Source: Siderastrea siderea (taxonomy: Eukaryota; Cnidaria; Anthozoa; Scleractinia; Rhizangiidae). From it: 64,000 bases of DNA. Positions within the stretch are counted from its first letter, which is position 1, and each line of letters begins with the position of its first letter. Location: NCBI GenBank assembly GCA_964030785.1, contig OZ034975.1, forward strand, positions 33,509,769-33,573,768, given 5' to 3'. The notes below the pieces were generated by a model. It was given only the letters and a program-made list of their open reading frames with translations, ran no database searches and was not told where the DNA came from. This document shows, one piece after another, positions 11,711 through 24,100 of the stretch. The position numbers and the translations under genes are program-made.

Positions 11711-12272
11711 TATTTGTTGTCGCAAAAGAAGGTATCCGATCAAACGATAGCTTTTTGTGTATTTCCAATTAAAAATGACTCAACGGCCGATTAACCACAG
11801 AATACCCTGCCAAATGAATTATTTTTTGTGGAGCCTTCTACACGATACGCGATACGCGGTACGCAGAAAATTATTACCTTTGCAAATTATTCAAGTTGGC
11901 TACACGGTAAGCGCAAAATAATTACATGCCTAGCGGTGACCAAAACAGCCAAGCGTTTAAAATTAAATACCTTATTTGTAGAAAGTCCTCCTTCAGCAGA
12001 ACCGAACACGCTTTCTCCACAATAACAAACCATTGCCATTATTCCTTATTCTAGTCTATGAACGTGCCACACTATAAGAATTTTATCTTGAGTCATTTTA
12101 AATCACTCGAGCGTAACAAAACATTGCTGTGCAGAGATCCCTTGTACATATCGTCCGTTGAAGTAGACTGCAAACAGTCTCTCTCTTTTTTTTTATTACC
12201 ATTTTTTGTGCGAAAAAAGGCCGCAAGAAGATCGAAGTGCCAGCGATGAGCGGCGATGCCTCGAGTCGCGAG
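11711..12272. other. No recognised gene
   Basis: AT-rich sequence with short open frames only. I saw no splice-supported exon or known repeat end. Confidence 0.4.
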
Positions 12273-12962
12273 TTAAGAGCGGTTTGCTGTAAGAACCGAC
12301 TAAGGGTCTGCAAGATAGAAAAATCCGATTTTCTCAAAATCTGCCAGAATAAAGGCTTTGGTGAACTAGCTCTAAAAATATAAGTTTCGGGTCGTTTAGA
12401 TGTTTATTTATTTTTTAGTGAATATTTTCGTATTTTGCCCTTCGCGGCAGTCAAAATCAACGCCAAAATCGGGACTTTTCCGGAAGCTCCTGTTTAAATA
12501 TCGAAAGCGTCCTAAAAAAGATTAACCCGGGGAGTTGAAAGATCTTTTTTCCTCTGTTTATTAGCAGTGTCAAAGTTTTATTAAAAGCAAACTTGAATTT
12601 TTTACGAAATTTTAAAATTTATACCCAACAACGGTCGTTACCGACAACCCAATTTAGGCTAAATTCAAGGCTCAAAAAAGCACTCTGGTACATGGCTTTA
12701 CACAACGAGACTATGCTCCGGGAAAGAACAATCACCTCATCTAAACATCGGCCGAAAAACATTTTGGGACAAGTGAAACGGCGAATTTTAAGAGCGCTTT
12801 GAAAACAGGTTACTTGAGTGATATGAGCGACCCTTTGACCTTTCATGTCAACGGAAATCAACACAGCAGCAGCTCTTAAAATGTGACTTTCCTTCGCCAG
12901 AATACGAGTTTGCTTGTTTTTCTAGAATGTTTTCAAGTAGAGGAAACCAGGATTTTGAATTT
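12273..12962 (+). repeat. Repeat X, left copy, first part
   Basis: It matches the reverse complement of 24560-25245. Landmarks are the start TTAAGAG.GGTTTGCTG, 'aacgacccgaaactt' (inverted), and the end 'ccaggattttgaattt'. It is split here from its second part (20264-20761) by the 7.3-kb transposon. Short open frames in it are mirrored in the right copy, so they are properties of the repeat. The class of repeat X is unknown to me. Confidence 0.75.
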
Positions 12963-13245
12963 AACGGCTTGGAAAGTGAAATTTCAATGAAAAAATGGAA
13001 AAACAATGGTTTTGACATGAAATTTATCTCTTCATGCCAAATTCAAGCAGAAATCAGTTCCAACCGTCACATTTTTCAAAATTTTCAAATTTCCAAACCC
13101 TGGGCATTAAAAAATCCAGGCAATGGGCCACTTAATAAAATCTCATCTCCAGGGCATGAAAAAGCTCGGCGCATGCCCTGCAGCCTGAAAGTTTCAACTC
13201 TTGCCAAGGATGATATCGAGGCTAGTTCATGGAAACGAGGTTCAA

Positions 13246-13497
13246 TTTCATGCCCGGCATGAAATCTACATTTCATGCCGGGCATGAAATCGGATGATAT
13301 CGAGGCTACTGCACGGAAACGAGGACGAGGTGCATTTCATGCCCGGCATGAAAATCTAAATGTCATGCCGGGCATGAAATCGGTGGAAACCTAAATTTCA
13401 TGCCGGGCATGAAAATATCTATTAAATATTTGGCTGATTTCATGTCTGGCCGGGCATGAATTTAGGTCTCAACCAATTTCATGCCGGGCATGAAATT
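13246..13497. repeat. Subterminal array of an 18-bp palindrome (left)
   Basis: About seven copies of TTTCATGCCSGGCATGAAA, each a near-perfect palindrome, occur at 13246, 13271, 13335, 13360, 13396, 13438 (imperfect) and 13477, with a half copy near 13152. Spacing is irregular. Placement 280-530 bp inside the transposon end, mirrored at the other end, suggests transposase-binding sites. Confidence 0.8.
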
Positions 13498-14077
13498 TAT
13501 TTCTTGCCTTATTTGCAGTTGAAAATTTTGGACGTTTTCTGTTGGTAAGTTCATTAAATGGCGCTCGGATTGTGTCTTGCAATTTTCCTGGATCCGATTT
13601 TCAGTGACAGGTGATCTCATTGCAATCCTCTAAACCACTGAATAAACAAATTCTGTCGAGAAAAGGTTTGCAACCTTTTATTTGCTAGGTTTTGTTCCTG
13701 AAGTTCACAGTATAATACTCTTTAGTCGACCATTCGGTCCCCCCCCCCCCCCAATCAATGTTTGATTGCATTGGTATCAATAGCTTATGAAAACATTCTT
13801 AGAATTGACACTACCGGTAATGCACTTCTTTGATCACTAATGCTCAGCCCAGTTACTGAATCAACCACCACCCACCAACACACTCATTCGCACACTCACT
13901 CACACTCATATGCTATGATAAAAGCTTCTGTGCGGACAACATTGACGCTGTCCTCCTATTCCATAGCATTGTATTGGGCTTGGACGCCTTTGACTGCAAA
14001 GTGAAGAGAAAAATATATTAAAGAGAAGAACAAATAGATGCACAGTTGACATAAGGTCAGGGTGAAGTATCTACAGT

Positions 14078-14206
14078 CGAACCTCCCAGTGCGACCACCT
14101 CACTTGACAGCGACCACCTAAATTCCCCCAGTCAATTCACTATATCTGCCGCAAGCGACCACCTCCGTAAGCGTCCACTTTTAGGCGGTGAAATTTTCCA
14201 TTGTTT
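14078..14206. repeat. pogo/Tigger-type element end, split by a nested MITE
   Basis: It begins CAGTCGAACCTCCCAGTGCG, a Tigger-like end, followed by tandem 'agcgaccacct' units. It continues after the nested element at 14626 ('cttccgataagcgacaac'). The distal end was not found. It is nested within the 7.3-kb transposon. Confidence 0.5.
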
Positions 14207-14210
14207 TTAA

Positions 14211-14222
14211 GGACGGTGCCAC

Positions 14223-14255
<33 letters not shown>

Positions 14256-14621
14256 GGGATTTTCGGGTTTCTTAAGGAATTTGCCCCCTAATGCAACAAT
14301 GTTTTTGCGCGGCTTATGACTATGTGGAAAAAGAAGATCTTAGCAAGGGCTATCAGAATCCAAAAAGAAAATTGGGGGTAACCGCGCATTTTTCAGAGAT
14401 AATTGAGCTTAAATTTGGAAAGAAATTGCCATACATTCTTTGTATTTTAACGCTTTTTTAGAAATTATGTTTGCTTGACTGTTTGCTTAACTAGTTATCC
14501 CTGGAACATGCGTGGTTACCCACATTTTTCTTTTTGGATTCCAATAACCCTTGCTAAGATCTATTTTTTCCCCATAGTCATAACCTTTGCAAAAATACAT
14601 CTGTATTAGAAGGCACCGTCC
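14211..14621. mobile_element. TTAA-type MITE (GGACGGTGCC ends)
   Basis: TTAA lies on both sides (14207-14210 and 14622-14625) of a 411-bp segment starting GGACGGTGCC and ending GGCACCGTCC. The interior also shows longer imperfect symmetry (gtggaaaaagaagatcttagcaaggg near 14320 against its complement near 14550). The TTAA target suggests a piggyBac-related non-autonomous element. Confidence 0.75.
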
Positions 14622-14659
14622 TTAACTTCCGATAAGCGACAACTACATCAGTGGGAACC

Positions 14660-17600
14660 ATGGATTCCTTGAATTAGGGTTGCGTTTTCTTTTCACATTT
14701 GTGTTTTCGTTACTTTTAAAGACATACGCTGTAGCAGGTATTTCACAAGGCAAACTGTTATCGTTTCCGCAATCATCCTGTCCGTATAACAACAGATAAT
14801 AAATACCCGAGTGATTCAAAATCCGAAAACTGGTCTTCGCGATGCCAATCCCAAATTTCCTTCCCTTGTTGGCCAGCAAAAGCAGCAAAAGCAAAAGCCA
14901 GCAAAAGCAGAAATCATACTCAGCGGTTCCTCCAGGGTTTCCTTTTTGACAAAATGGCCACCGAAGTCTTATTTATAGTCAGTGATTTTTTGGTCTACTC
15001 TGTCCATGGTTTACAAAAACAACAACGGAACTACTTTACAGGAAGCTACGGATAATCACCACAACGTACTGCTTAAGCAAGGTTTCGGTTGTTTTGGAAT
15101 ATAGCCGTTTTGACAGTCAATCAGGAAATGCCGAATGGTGGACTCAGATTTGATCTTGATTTGTTCCTATTGTTATTCTTTAAAAAATCGTTTCAACTTA
15201 CTTTTAAATGTCTTGAATTATTCGGCAGGTCCTGGTAGAATATCCTCACCGTCCGATTGCAAAGTCTGTGGGATTCACACATCTGCCGTCCAGATTTGAA
15301 CACCTTTATTGCAAATCCTGTATATACAAAACAAATTGGAAGTAAGAAAATTTGAGTCCACGGAGCTAGAACGCTGATAAGAAACTAATTAGCTTACATA
15401 TCGGTCATTTGGATGTGAACTACGTAGTTGAAATTTCAATTGACGTTACGCTGTGAGAAACCTACACAGCGGTAAAAACAATGTAAACAAACTTACCAGT
15501 TAGTTAAACGGAGGGAAGGCTGAAAACGTCGAGTAACAATTCTTTGCGCCTGGGATGCTTTCTTGTTTTGCTCTTTTTCTCACGGAATTTTTTTACCTTG
15601 CTGACGATAAATTGCGTGTTCAAAAGCGAGAGAACGTCAGCGTATGAATTCGCGTCAGCCGAAGAAACCCGAATATTCGAGCGTCAAAGTGTTTTTAGTA
15701 GGACTTTGTCGGCAAACAAAGCAGCCGAAGTGCTGTCGGAAAAGGGTGAATTTTTGTGGCGTAAGCTTATATTTGTGGCGTCACTTGCTTCATATTCGCG
15801 TAATCGCTTTTTCGGCATTTGTGTCTCTCACCTTTCCAGCTGGTTCATCTTCGTTCTGCAGATACGCAAATGGTTTTATTGAGAACCTTTAACCTCCTGT
15901 GAGTGTCCGGTGGCAGTTTATTTCCCCGGTAAGTACATAAACTTAACACTTGCTCTTCTTTGTCTTCGCGGCGAAGACTGTTTTTTTTATTTCCGTCAAC
16001 GATGTGCGCAAAACGTCTCCAAAATAATAATGGTTATTATGGAAATGTTTATCTCTTTCATTTCGTTTGATTGTTTGTTTTCTGTTGGTCACTAGTCTCG
16101 TGGTTAAACCAGCGATATTATATTCAGCTGCATACTCAGCTTATTGGCTTCGGTTTCACTTTTTACTTGCAGCTCGTACTTAACAGGAATATGTTATTTA
16201 TCCGTTGTTTGCTTATGGTCGCTAACTTTGACCTCCTGTTTTACACACACAATTCATTTCAGTTTAAGAGAAAAACAGATTTTTTAAGCTCAGGTAAATG
16301 TAAAGCATTTAAACGTAAAGCTCAGGTAAGCTTAAAAGTAACTTTACATCAAGCCGTGATATTAGTCAAACTCACAGAATTTTAGTTTTACTTAGCTCGT
16401 CAACAGACTTGACAAAAGTTTATTCATGTTGGAAAGGTAACATCGTTTAAAATAGTTTTTGTCATTCATGATCAGTGAAAACTGGATTGTGGTTAATAGA
16501 AAATCGGGAAATTTCAGGGAAGTTTTTTGTCTGATGAGTGGCAACCTTGTTTTCCCGATACTAAAATTCAGGTGACTATTGTGTTTTTCGAGTCAGTAAA
16601 AGTGAAAATTAATATTGCCTTAATCAGGTCATTCATTATTGTTTAACAAGAACAACAACAATTGTACTACATGATCAGAATAGCATAACTTTGTTGAGGG
16701 TTGCATTAATTATAGTTTAGTTTCACTTAAATATTTTTAGGTTTACTCAGGCCAGTACCTGAACTAAATGGCTAACAAAGACCAGAAAGTTTGTCACTCC
16801 AAAAGGGAGAATGGCCAGTAAAGAGGATTATCAAGGAGAGGATAAATCATAGAACTGTAAGTAGATACATTCTTAGTTTTAGGTTGGAATATGCTTGAGG
16901 CAAGAGCTTACAATTGGCAAGACATGGGGTGGAGATAGGTCAGAATGACAATTCCTTCTGTGTGACATCATCTGCTATTTCAAAGAAAATTGACAAAAAA
17001 TCTCTGCTTACTATGCATTGCTTATACTACCTGTCCCTGCGACAAAATAAATTTAATCAAACAATTGGAAGCATTATTTATTCTAGTTACCTCAGGTATC
17101 CTGATCATAACCTAGGAGTGCTAAAAACTCCCTTTATGTGCACTATTTAACCTGTTTATTAGCCCCATGCAGTCTCCTGACTGCATGTTCTCCTTGTATC
17201 TAAGGTAATACTTGGAAGAATTTCCTTCAACATCAAGACTATGACTTTTATGTTTGATCAACTTTCTTTACTTTGCTTCTCACAAATAGACGACACCTGT
17301 AACAGGCAACAGACACTGAAAAATATGAAGTGATCAATAGATTGTAAGAGTTGTTCTGCAAGATGTTAGTTTGTGTATTAATTTTACAATTGATACTAAG
17401 GTGATTCTATTCAGTTAACCAAGGGTGCAATAACACCAGGGAAGCCCTCTGTGTGTTATTAATTAAGTGCTATCACAACAGTCATAACATAGTTGTCATT
17501 TATCCTGATGTTCAATTTCTTGTTTTCAGCTTAAGAAAGAATTCCTGGTGAAGTGGAAACCCTCCTGGGTGGAGCCAAAAAATAGGACAAGCAAAAACAC

Positions 17601-19580
17601 AGACATAGAAAAGGAAAATGGAAAATGAATTTAGAGTAACTCCTCAAAGTAGATAAAGCATTTGGTTTAGAAAGTAGAAATACATTTATTGATTTTTTTA
17701 ATTTTTGCCTATAATTAAAATGGGAACATGGCCTGGTTGTTCGAAAGCAGATTAGCACTAACCTTGGGTTAAATGTTGTCCAAGGTTTCTGATTATTCTC
17801 TTGATGTTAAAAAGTGTTACCGCTGCTAACTTCATGTGGCAATTTAAAGTAGCCAAAGTCAAATTATTAAGTGAAAATAATTTACTGGAAATTATCCACC
17901 TTGTTATGGATTAAAAGTGAATCAAAAATAGAGGCTAATCCGGGGTTACCTTAACCGTGCTTTGAACAACCAGGTCCTGGCATAGTCTGTTTCCTGACCA
18001 TGATGGTCTGTTTCCATCAGATGGTTTTTAATTGGGGAAAGGGGATTTTTGGTGAAAATGGATTTTTGTGTTGGGGAGATCAAAGTGGTTAAATTTGGCC
18101 TTTTAAACATGTAATGTTTCAAGCATGGAGCCATGTTATCACACTATACTTAGCCATTTTGACCTCACAGACAGTCATGATGTCTAAATTACACTATTTG
18201 CAAAGGAGACTGACATGGAATATTATTTTTCTCTTGGTCACATATTCCATCCTGCATGCAATGACCCAGTGAAAAATAATTCCCCCTCATAGTCCTCTTT
18301 GGCATCCATCCACATGAGAAAAACCAAATGAACTGTCTTTAGTACCTTCAAGGGTTCAGGGGAAACATTCATTTTGATGCTTATTTGGAATATTTGAAAT
18401 TTATCACAGCATCTCCCCCCTCCCCCTCCTGCCCCCCCCCCCCCCATCACCACAACCTGCCTCCAACCTCCCTATTCCTTTCAATAAATAAGTCTATAGG
18501 GAAGATGTTACTTTTAAAATAGGGGCACTTGAATCCCAAATGGCCAGGGGGGCAGAGGGCATCCCTCCCCCCCCCCCCTGTATAAGCTGTATAGATATCT
18601 GCTACCCCAAGGGGTATGGCTTTTTGGTTTGAAAATGGGTATGGACTTTGACTGTTTTGATCTGAAAGACTGATTTGGGTGTCTGAAAATGGGTATGGAT
18701 TCAGAGGTTAGGGCTAAAAACATGTATTGGAAAGTTACACTGGAGAACTTGGCAGCACACCCCCACTAAAAGTTCCGAGGAGTACTGCCTCCTCCTGGGA
18801 CCTGAATAGTGAACTTAGAATAACTGCACGTAGCCTGCTGTTGATCGGTGTAAAGTATACAATATTACATCTGTACTGACTGCCCTGTGTGAAAAATGAA
18901 TAGTTAATTCTTAATCATCAGAGGTTAAATAAGTAAACAGTAAAAAATTGGGCAATTGAGTTATGTTGGGTATTCTGAGCTTGGGACCACGTGCAGTTTA
19001 TTTTTCCCAGAAAGTGGAAAAAACTTGTATCATAGGATAGCAGTAGCTTACCAGTAGACTACTAACTTCTTTTGGTATTGGTCATCGAGTTAAATTAAAG
19101 GCCTCTTAATTTTTCTGCTATCTTATGAGAAGGTTGACAATCTAAGTTTTATCATTGAGGACACTCTAAGGAGACGCATGTGTAGGATATGGTATGTTGT
19201 ATAAGCATTTCATTGGACTGCAACAAATCAATAATAAAGGATTTCTAACCACCCCCTGTTGCGTCCACGTTTGACACTTTGAGTATTGTAAGTACTTGGG
19301 CCGGTAAAGGTTCTGGAAGAGACAATTTGTCAGTGTGGGGACGGATGTATGCAGAATTTCAGTTCATTTGTAGGAGTCAACCAAGGGTCATCTCATTGTT
19401 TACACTTTTGATAAACGCTGGATTTTTTATAATCCTTCATTGTCAGCAAATTTCTTTCAATTTAGATACGACGGTGGAGAAGAAAATGCCGTTTCAACCT
19501 GAATAGAAAACTGACTTTATACCCACTGAGCGCGTCAACTCAAATTTTACTTAAATTTATAGTAGGCAATTTTCAAGTTG
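14660..19580. other. Interior of the 7.3-kb transposon without supported genes
   Basis: This contains short open frames on both strands, a poly-C tract at about 18430 and a 'gggtatgg' low-complexity stretch near 18600-18720. On the - strand near 15330-15210 there is an exon-like open frame between an AG and a GTAAGT, but its product matches nothing I know. I therefore do not call a gene. Confidence 0.4.
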
Positions 19581-19581
19581 G

Positions 19582-19820
19582 TTTTCATGCCCTGCATGTA
19601 GAGTCGATTTTCATGCTGGCCATACAAAGTCGATTTTCATGCCGGGCATGAAAAGCCGATTTTCATGCCGGGCATGTAGAGCCAGATTTCATGCCGGGCA
19701 TGAAATCTGGCTCGACCGAGAGAAGACTGGGTTGAGACGAGAGAAAAATTCATGCCGGGCATGAGATTTCGATTTTCATGCCCGGCATGAAAATCGAAAT
19801 TTCATGCCCGGCATGAATTT
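19582..19820. repeat. Subterminal array of an 18-bp palindrome (right)
   Basis: About eight copies or variants of the same TTTCATGCCSGGCATGAAA palindrome, starting near 19582 and ending at 19818, about 440-680 bp from the right end of the transposon. The stretch 19690-19850 is itself a larger inverted repeat ('aagactgggttgag' and its complement). Confidence 0.8.
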
Positions 19821-20263
19821 TTTTCGCCTCAAACCCAGTCTTCTCCCGGTAGCTCGGTAGAGATTGTTCCTGAGCAAAAAAAACATCCAGGGCATGAACT
19901 TTTCCGAAACATGCCCTACCAAATTTTTTCCTCAATGAAATCCTCTTAAGTTTTCTTCCAACAGTTTTGGGTTTAGAGAGGCATGAAAAAATGCGTTACA
20001 TGCCCAACTAGAGGGGATACCCGGTCGGAAGTAGTACATTTTCGCCTATATGCCATGATCCATGTAAAAAAGAGCCTTTGATTTTTAAGATCGTTGAAAA
20101 TAGTACCCACGAGGGCATTTCTTCATGCCTTTTATGGCTCAAAAGAGGTTTTCGTGGCTCAAGAGAGGTCGTTGATCATGTTTTGGCATTAAAATGTCCA
20201 AAAATCATGCTCATACGATGAAAACTGTAAATTTTTAACTGAAATTTCCCTTTCCAACCCGTT

Positions 20264-20761
20264 ATTTGGAGGCCTTTGTTCCTAATATTGAGCGATGTTG
20301 GGCAATTTAGAGAAGTATGTTATGAAACTGACCTACTTTGTTTATCACTGAATTATACATTCAAAGTCTGTTTACGACGTGAATGCGGAATCAATAACGA
20401 AGTAAAAAACCGATTCATGAAATGTTTAGGAAATAGCTCTTACCTAATTAAGTGAGCTTTTCCTGGCTGGAAACTGCAACTTTCATTGCAAAACACATAG
20501 CGATATCGCCGAGCCATGTTGTACGTGAGTTGTCAAATGTTTCTACAGTGCGGCCGAGGTTCCGGCCCTATGTTAACGATTAACCGGATTCTAGGCCCGC
20601 ATAGCGTGCAGTCGGAAACAACACTATGGTGGCGAACGCTTGTGCTTGATAGGGAAAAAAGTAGGGGAAAAAGGAAAAAGAGAGCTTTTATTACATATAT
20701 ACTTATTATATATATATATATTTTTACGTCCAAACCGGTGACACGTACTACTAAGCAAGTT
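20264..20761 (+). repeat. Repeat X, left copy, second part
   Basis: It matches the reverse complement of 24101-24556 through 'ggaggcctttgttcc', 'ttatgaaactgac', 'cgtcgtaaacagac' (inverted) and the end ACGTACTACTAAGCAAGT. A short TA-rich microsatellite occurs at 20695-20725. Confidence 0.75.
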
Positions 20762-23700
20762 CTCTCAATGTCGGTGACTTGAGAATTAGAGCCTTATAGT
20801 GCTAGCCCGCTTGCAGACGTCTCCTATTTCCTTTGCTTCACAGATGTCTTTCTCCCTTGCTCGTCTTCGATGATACAGCAGCCACACCCGTAGACAAGCC
20901 TTTTCATGCTGTCTTTCCTATGGATGTCGCACAGGTTTGAGTTGACGTATGCGATGAGGTTACGGAAAATTTAATTAATTTTATACTTAAAAAAGTACTT
21001 CATCCAGTACAATCTGGCAGGCATCACCGAGATTTTCTCACTTAATATCTCCCGTTTGGGCAGCGGTACCTCTGCCTGTCCCTGGAAAAATGCTGAATAC
21101 CCGGCATATCATCAGGACAATGATTCTCAACAAGCGATCATGCTTACCGGTAGAAAACAGATTTTACTGTATTCAGCACAGCAACCATGTTAAGACCCTT
21201 GCCCACCTGCATTGCAAGAGCGAAAAACAAAAGCAAAAGCAAAAACTGCCCGTGTCACCGAGACTACATCACAAGAGAGCTCTGCTGTATAACTCAAGAG
21301 ATTAAGAATCCCACGAACGACACCGCTATCCTACTAGATGAGTACGCTGGGTGCTATCAACTGCTGTGTAGCATCATGTACTCTAAAGAAGGTCAATACC
21401 TGGACGGGCGTCTGCAGAGTGGATTTCGGTGACCCAGAAAGAGAAAAAGGGGCTTGTGACATAGAGGTAGACACTATCGAAACCCTAGCCTGCGTAGCAA
21501 GCGTTTACGTAGGCCCAGGGTTCTTCGTACGTTCGAAGCATTTTTCGCTTTTTGGCCGCGCGAAAATTGGGGCGAGCGCAAAAGAAGTGGGAGAAGGGGC
21601 AGGAGAAGGGAGGAAAGAAAACGCTTGCCTGCAAACCCCACGATTTAGAAAAACCCGTACGCCAAAGAACGTCAATCAAATCAGGTAAGTTAATTTGAGC
21701 GTGACTGCATCAACACAACTAACTGTTTCTCTCCAGCTGGAAAATTTCGATGTTCAGGTTTGACTCTAGAAGACGGCTGTTCGGTGGCTTCAAATCTCAG
21801 GGACTTTCGGGAAGCTTTCTCTTTCCACATGGACTGTTAACTGATGGAGTTTTGAACCACCGTTTAGACAAGTTGATACACTGATTTGCCGGAGTTTGGA
21901 AAACAGGAGACTTGATATACTTATTGCTTTCCGAATAACTTCGAATAATGCCCTTAAGTTCCTAATTTTGCGAGCACAAAGATTGCATACACGTTCCGAA
22001 AATAGCTACAAGTTTTAAACAATTTCTACTCTAACCACTCTGAAAATATCAGCAAGAATTGTTCCTTAAGGATCCTTTCTTTCCGACGCTTTGAAAAGGT
22101 TCCCGAAGAAATAAAACCGATTTTCCTAGCGGAAATAAATTTCCAAATTTATTAACTTTGAAATTACAACGACAAATCCTGCAGTGCCCCTTTTGAGTTT
22201 CCAACTTTCGAGGCTTCGACATCGCATCTCCGAGTGCTTCGTTTCTGCAGTTCGTGGGTTTGACTTTCGTGGAGCATGTTTTGATTTTGACGAAAGTAAA
22301 TTTGTAACATCTGGTGATCTGTGATTTGTTGCTTTATTGACAAGCTGTCACGCTATGAATTCACCCAACCTTGAGTGCTAAAGGGGCGTTTTACAAACTT
22401 TTGTGGGCAGGCGTTTCCTTTTTTTGCCTCTCCTCCTCTCCCCATCCCCGCTCCCGGTTCCTTTTTTTTTTTTTGCGCTCGCCTTAATTTGGCGCGGCCA
22501 AAACGCGAAATGCCTCAAAAAGGCGGAAAAGTCTACGGAAGTAGAAAATAGCTTGCAACTGTCACTTGCAACTTCCTCAAGTAAATGCGACGGTGTAAAC
22601 ATGCTAAACAATCTTGAGTTCACCAGTTTGGAGAGCGAGCGTTTGACGTCGGGAAAAGGAAGCATATCAGCAAATCAAAATTGAAGGTGAAAAATACTGG
22701 CCTAATTTTTTCACTGAAACATTTGCCATGAAAAAGAGACTACTAATCAAAGTTGAGACCACTTTCCCAAAAAAGTATTAGGAGCAAGTGAGGCAACGGA
22801 TAACGGCAGTTTTTTTTTTTTGGGGGGGGGGGGGGGGCGCAACAAACTATAGGTACAGGCAAGAACTTGACAGATATTCGAGTTGATAAGGAAGCAGATA
22901 GGTCGAGGTTGTTCTCCAAGTACTAGTTCCTCACTGCACGATGGATAAGTTGTTCTCGTTCTCTTCAAGAGTAATTTATAAGCTGCGTCACTCTGATAGG
23001 CGAATTGGCTTTTTACTTCGTGATAAGCGTTTAAGTGATAGTGTTGCGCTAAAGAAGCAAAAGTTCTATACCCGATAGATTGTATTAGATCAAGCTTGCA
23101 CAGTTATAGCACACTATCGCTTACAACACTGACCTGAACTTGTGCGACTTGCATAAGAAATGCAGCGTGAAAATGCTAAGCATACCCATGCTTAGGACTG
23201 TTTTTTAGTATTTTGGCTAGGGCAGGTGTATTTCTCGCATAGCGTAAGGTGCAATATCTTTCTTCCTTAGCGGGCATTAGACCTTCTAATTAAAGACTCT
23301 TATCAAAGAACTGAATAAAATGCGGCCAAGTCCATCGTTGAGTTATGCAACCAAGGGTAGGGGGAAGGGGGTAAGGACAGTAGAACAGTAAAAAAAGTAC
23401 CGGATGAAGCACTTAAATTTTAAAACCTGTGCGACATGCATATGGATGGCAGCAAGAAAAGGCTGAGAACAGCCGTGCTAAAGGCTGTTTGTGAGTATTA
23501 TGGCGTGTGCACATATGTATCCCATGCAAGGCAGAAATCACAGCACCTTCTGCTGTAGCGGAATCGAACAAGTCGAGGGAAGTGGCTGCTGTTTCATCGA
23601 AAACTAGAGAAAGACACTGAATTGTGTGTTTTCATGTGTTTTATCTACTAAAAGTATGTTTCACTAAGAATAGGAGTTTGAAGAGCCTTCTAGAGCGAAT

Positions 23701-24100
23701 GGAACTGAACGAATTTTGTGTGTTTACTGCGCTTCAGACGCTTGTTCAACAAGACTCTAACCTTTCATACTACAATGCTAAATTTTAGCGTGCTCCCTTT
23801 GGTCGAAATCGATCACGTGACGCGATACTGTCTCTCCTCAGTGGCACCTATCAACCCATATTGGCAATTCTCGCTCAAAATTTAGCGCTGGACGATAAAA
23901 ACAATAGAGGGATTCTGTCTCAGGCCCTATGTGTGATAGGTTCCCTGGGAAATTTGATGTGCAAACTGCATATAAGCCCTCGAACTACGTTCTTGGGCTA
24001 ATATTTGTTGTGAACATCAAATTTCCTCGAACAACCTATCACACGATAGTGCTATCAACAGAAGAACTCTATTGTTTAAATAGGCCACCGACGTTGGGTG
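20762..24100. other. Spacer between inverted repeat-X copies, no recognised gene
   Basis: Only short overlapping frames are seen. Features are poly-T/poly-G tracts at 22460 and 22810-22840 and a small inverted repeat at 23929-24044 (tgtgtgataggttcc ... and its complement). I see no splice-supported exon. Confidence 0.45.

Larger units (their letters stand above)
12963..20263. mobile_element. 7.3-kb DNA transposon with 4-bp TSD and subterminal palindrome arrays
   Basis: Ends are inverted: AACGGCTTGGAAAGTGAAAT at the left and, reverse-complemented, AACGGGTTGGAAAGGGAAAT at the right. Flanks repeat ATTT (12959-12962 and 20264-20267), and the inverted repeat-X copy at about 24556 has a single ATTT with no insertion. 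Both ends carry arrays of an 18-bp palindrome. I find no long ORF inside; the largest open frames (for example 15544-15882, 112 codons) match nothing I recognise, so it appears non-autonomous or decayed. Nested elements are present. Superfamily is undetermined: AACGG ends are not CACTA, and a 4-bp duplication excludes hAT and MULE. Confidence 0.75.

Noticed and set aside
13246..13497. CRISPR-like array of CATGCCGGGCATG repeats
   Set aside because: Units are palindromes with irregular spacing and no unique uniform spacers, in a eukaryotic context, mirrored at both ends of a transposon.
15208..15330. Exon-like frame between AG and GTAAGT on the - strand
   Set aside because: Single isolated candidate in a transposon with no partner exons and no recognisable product.
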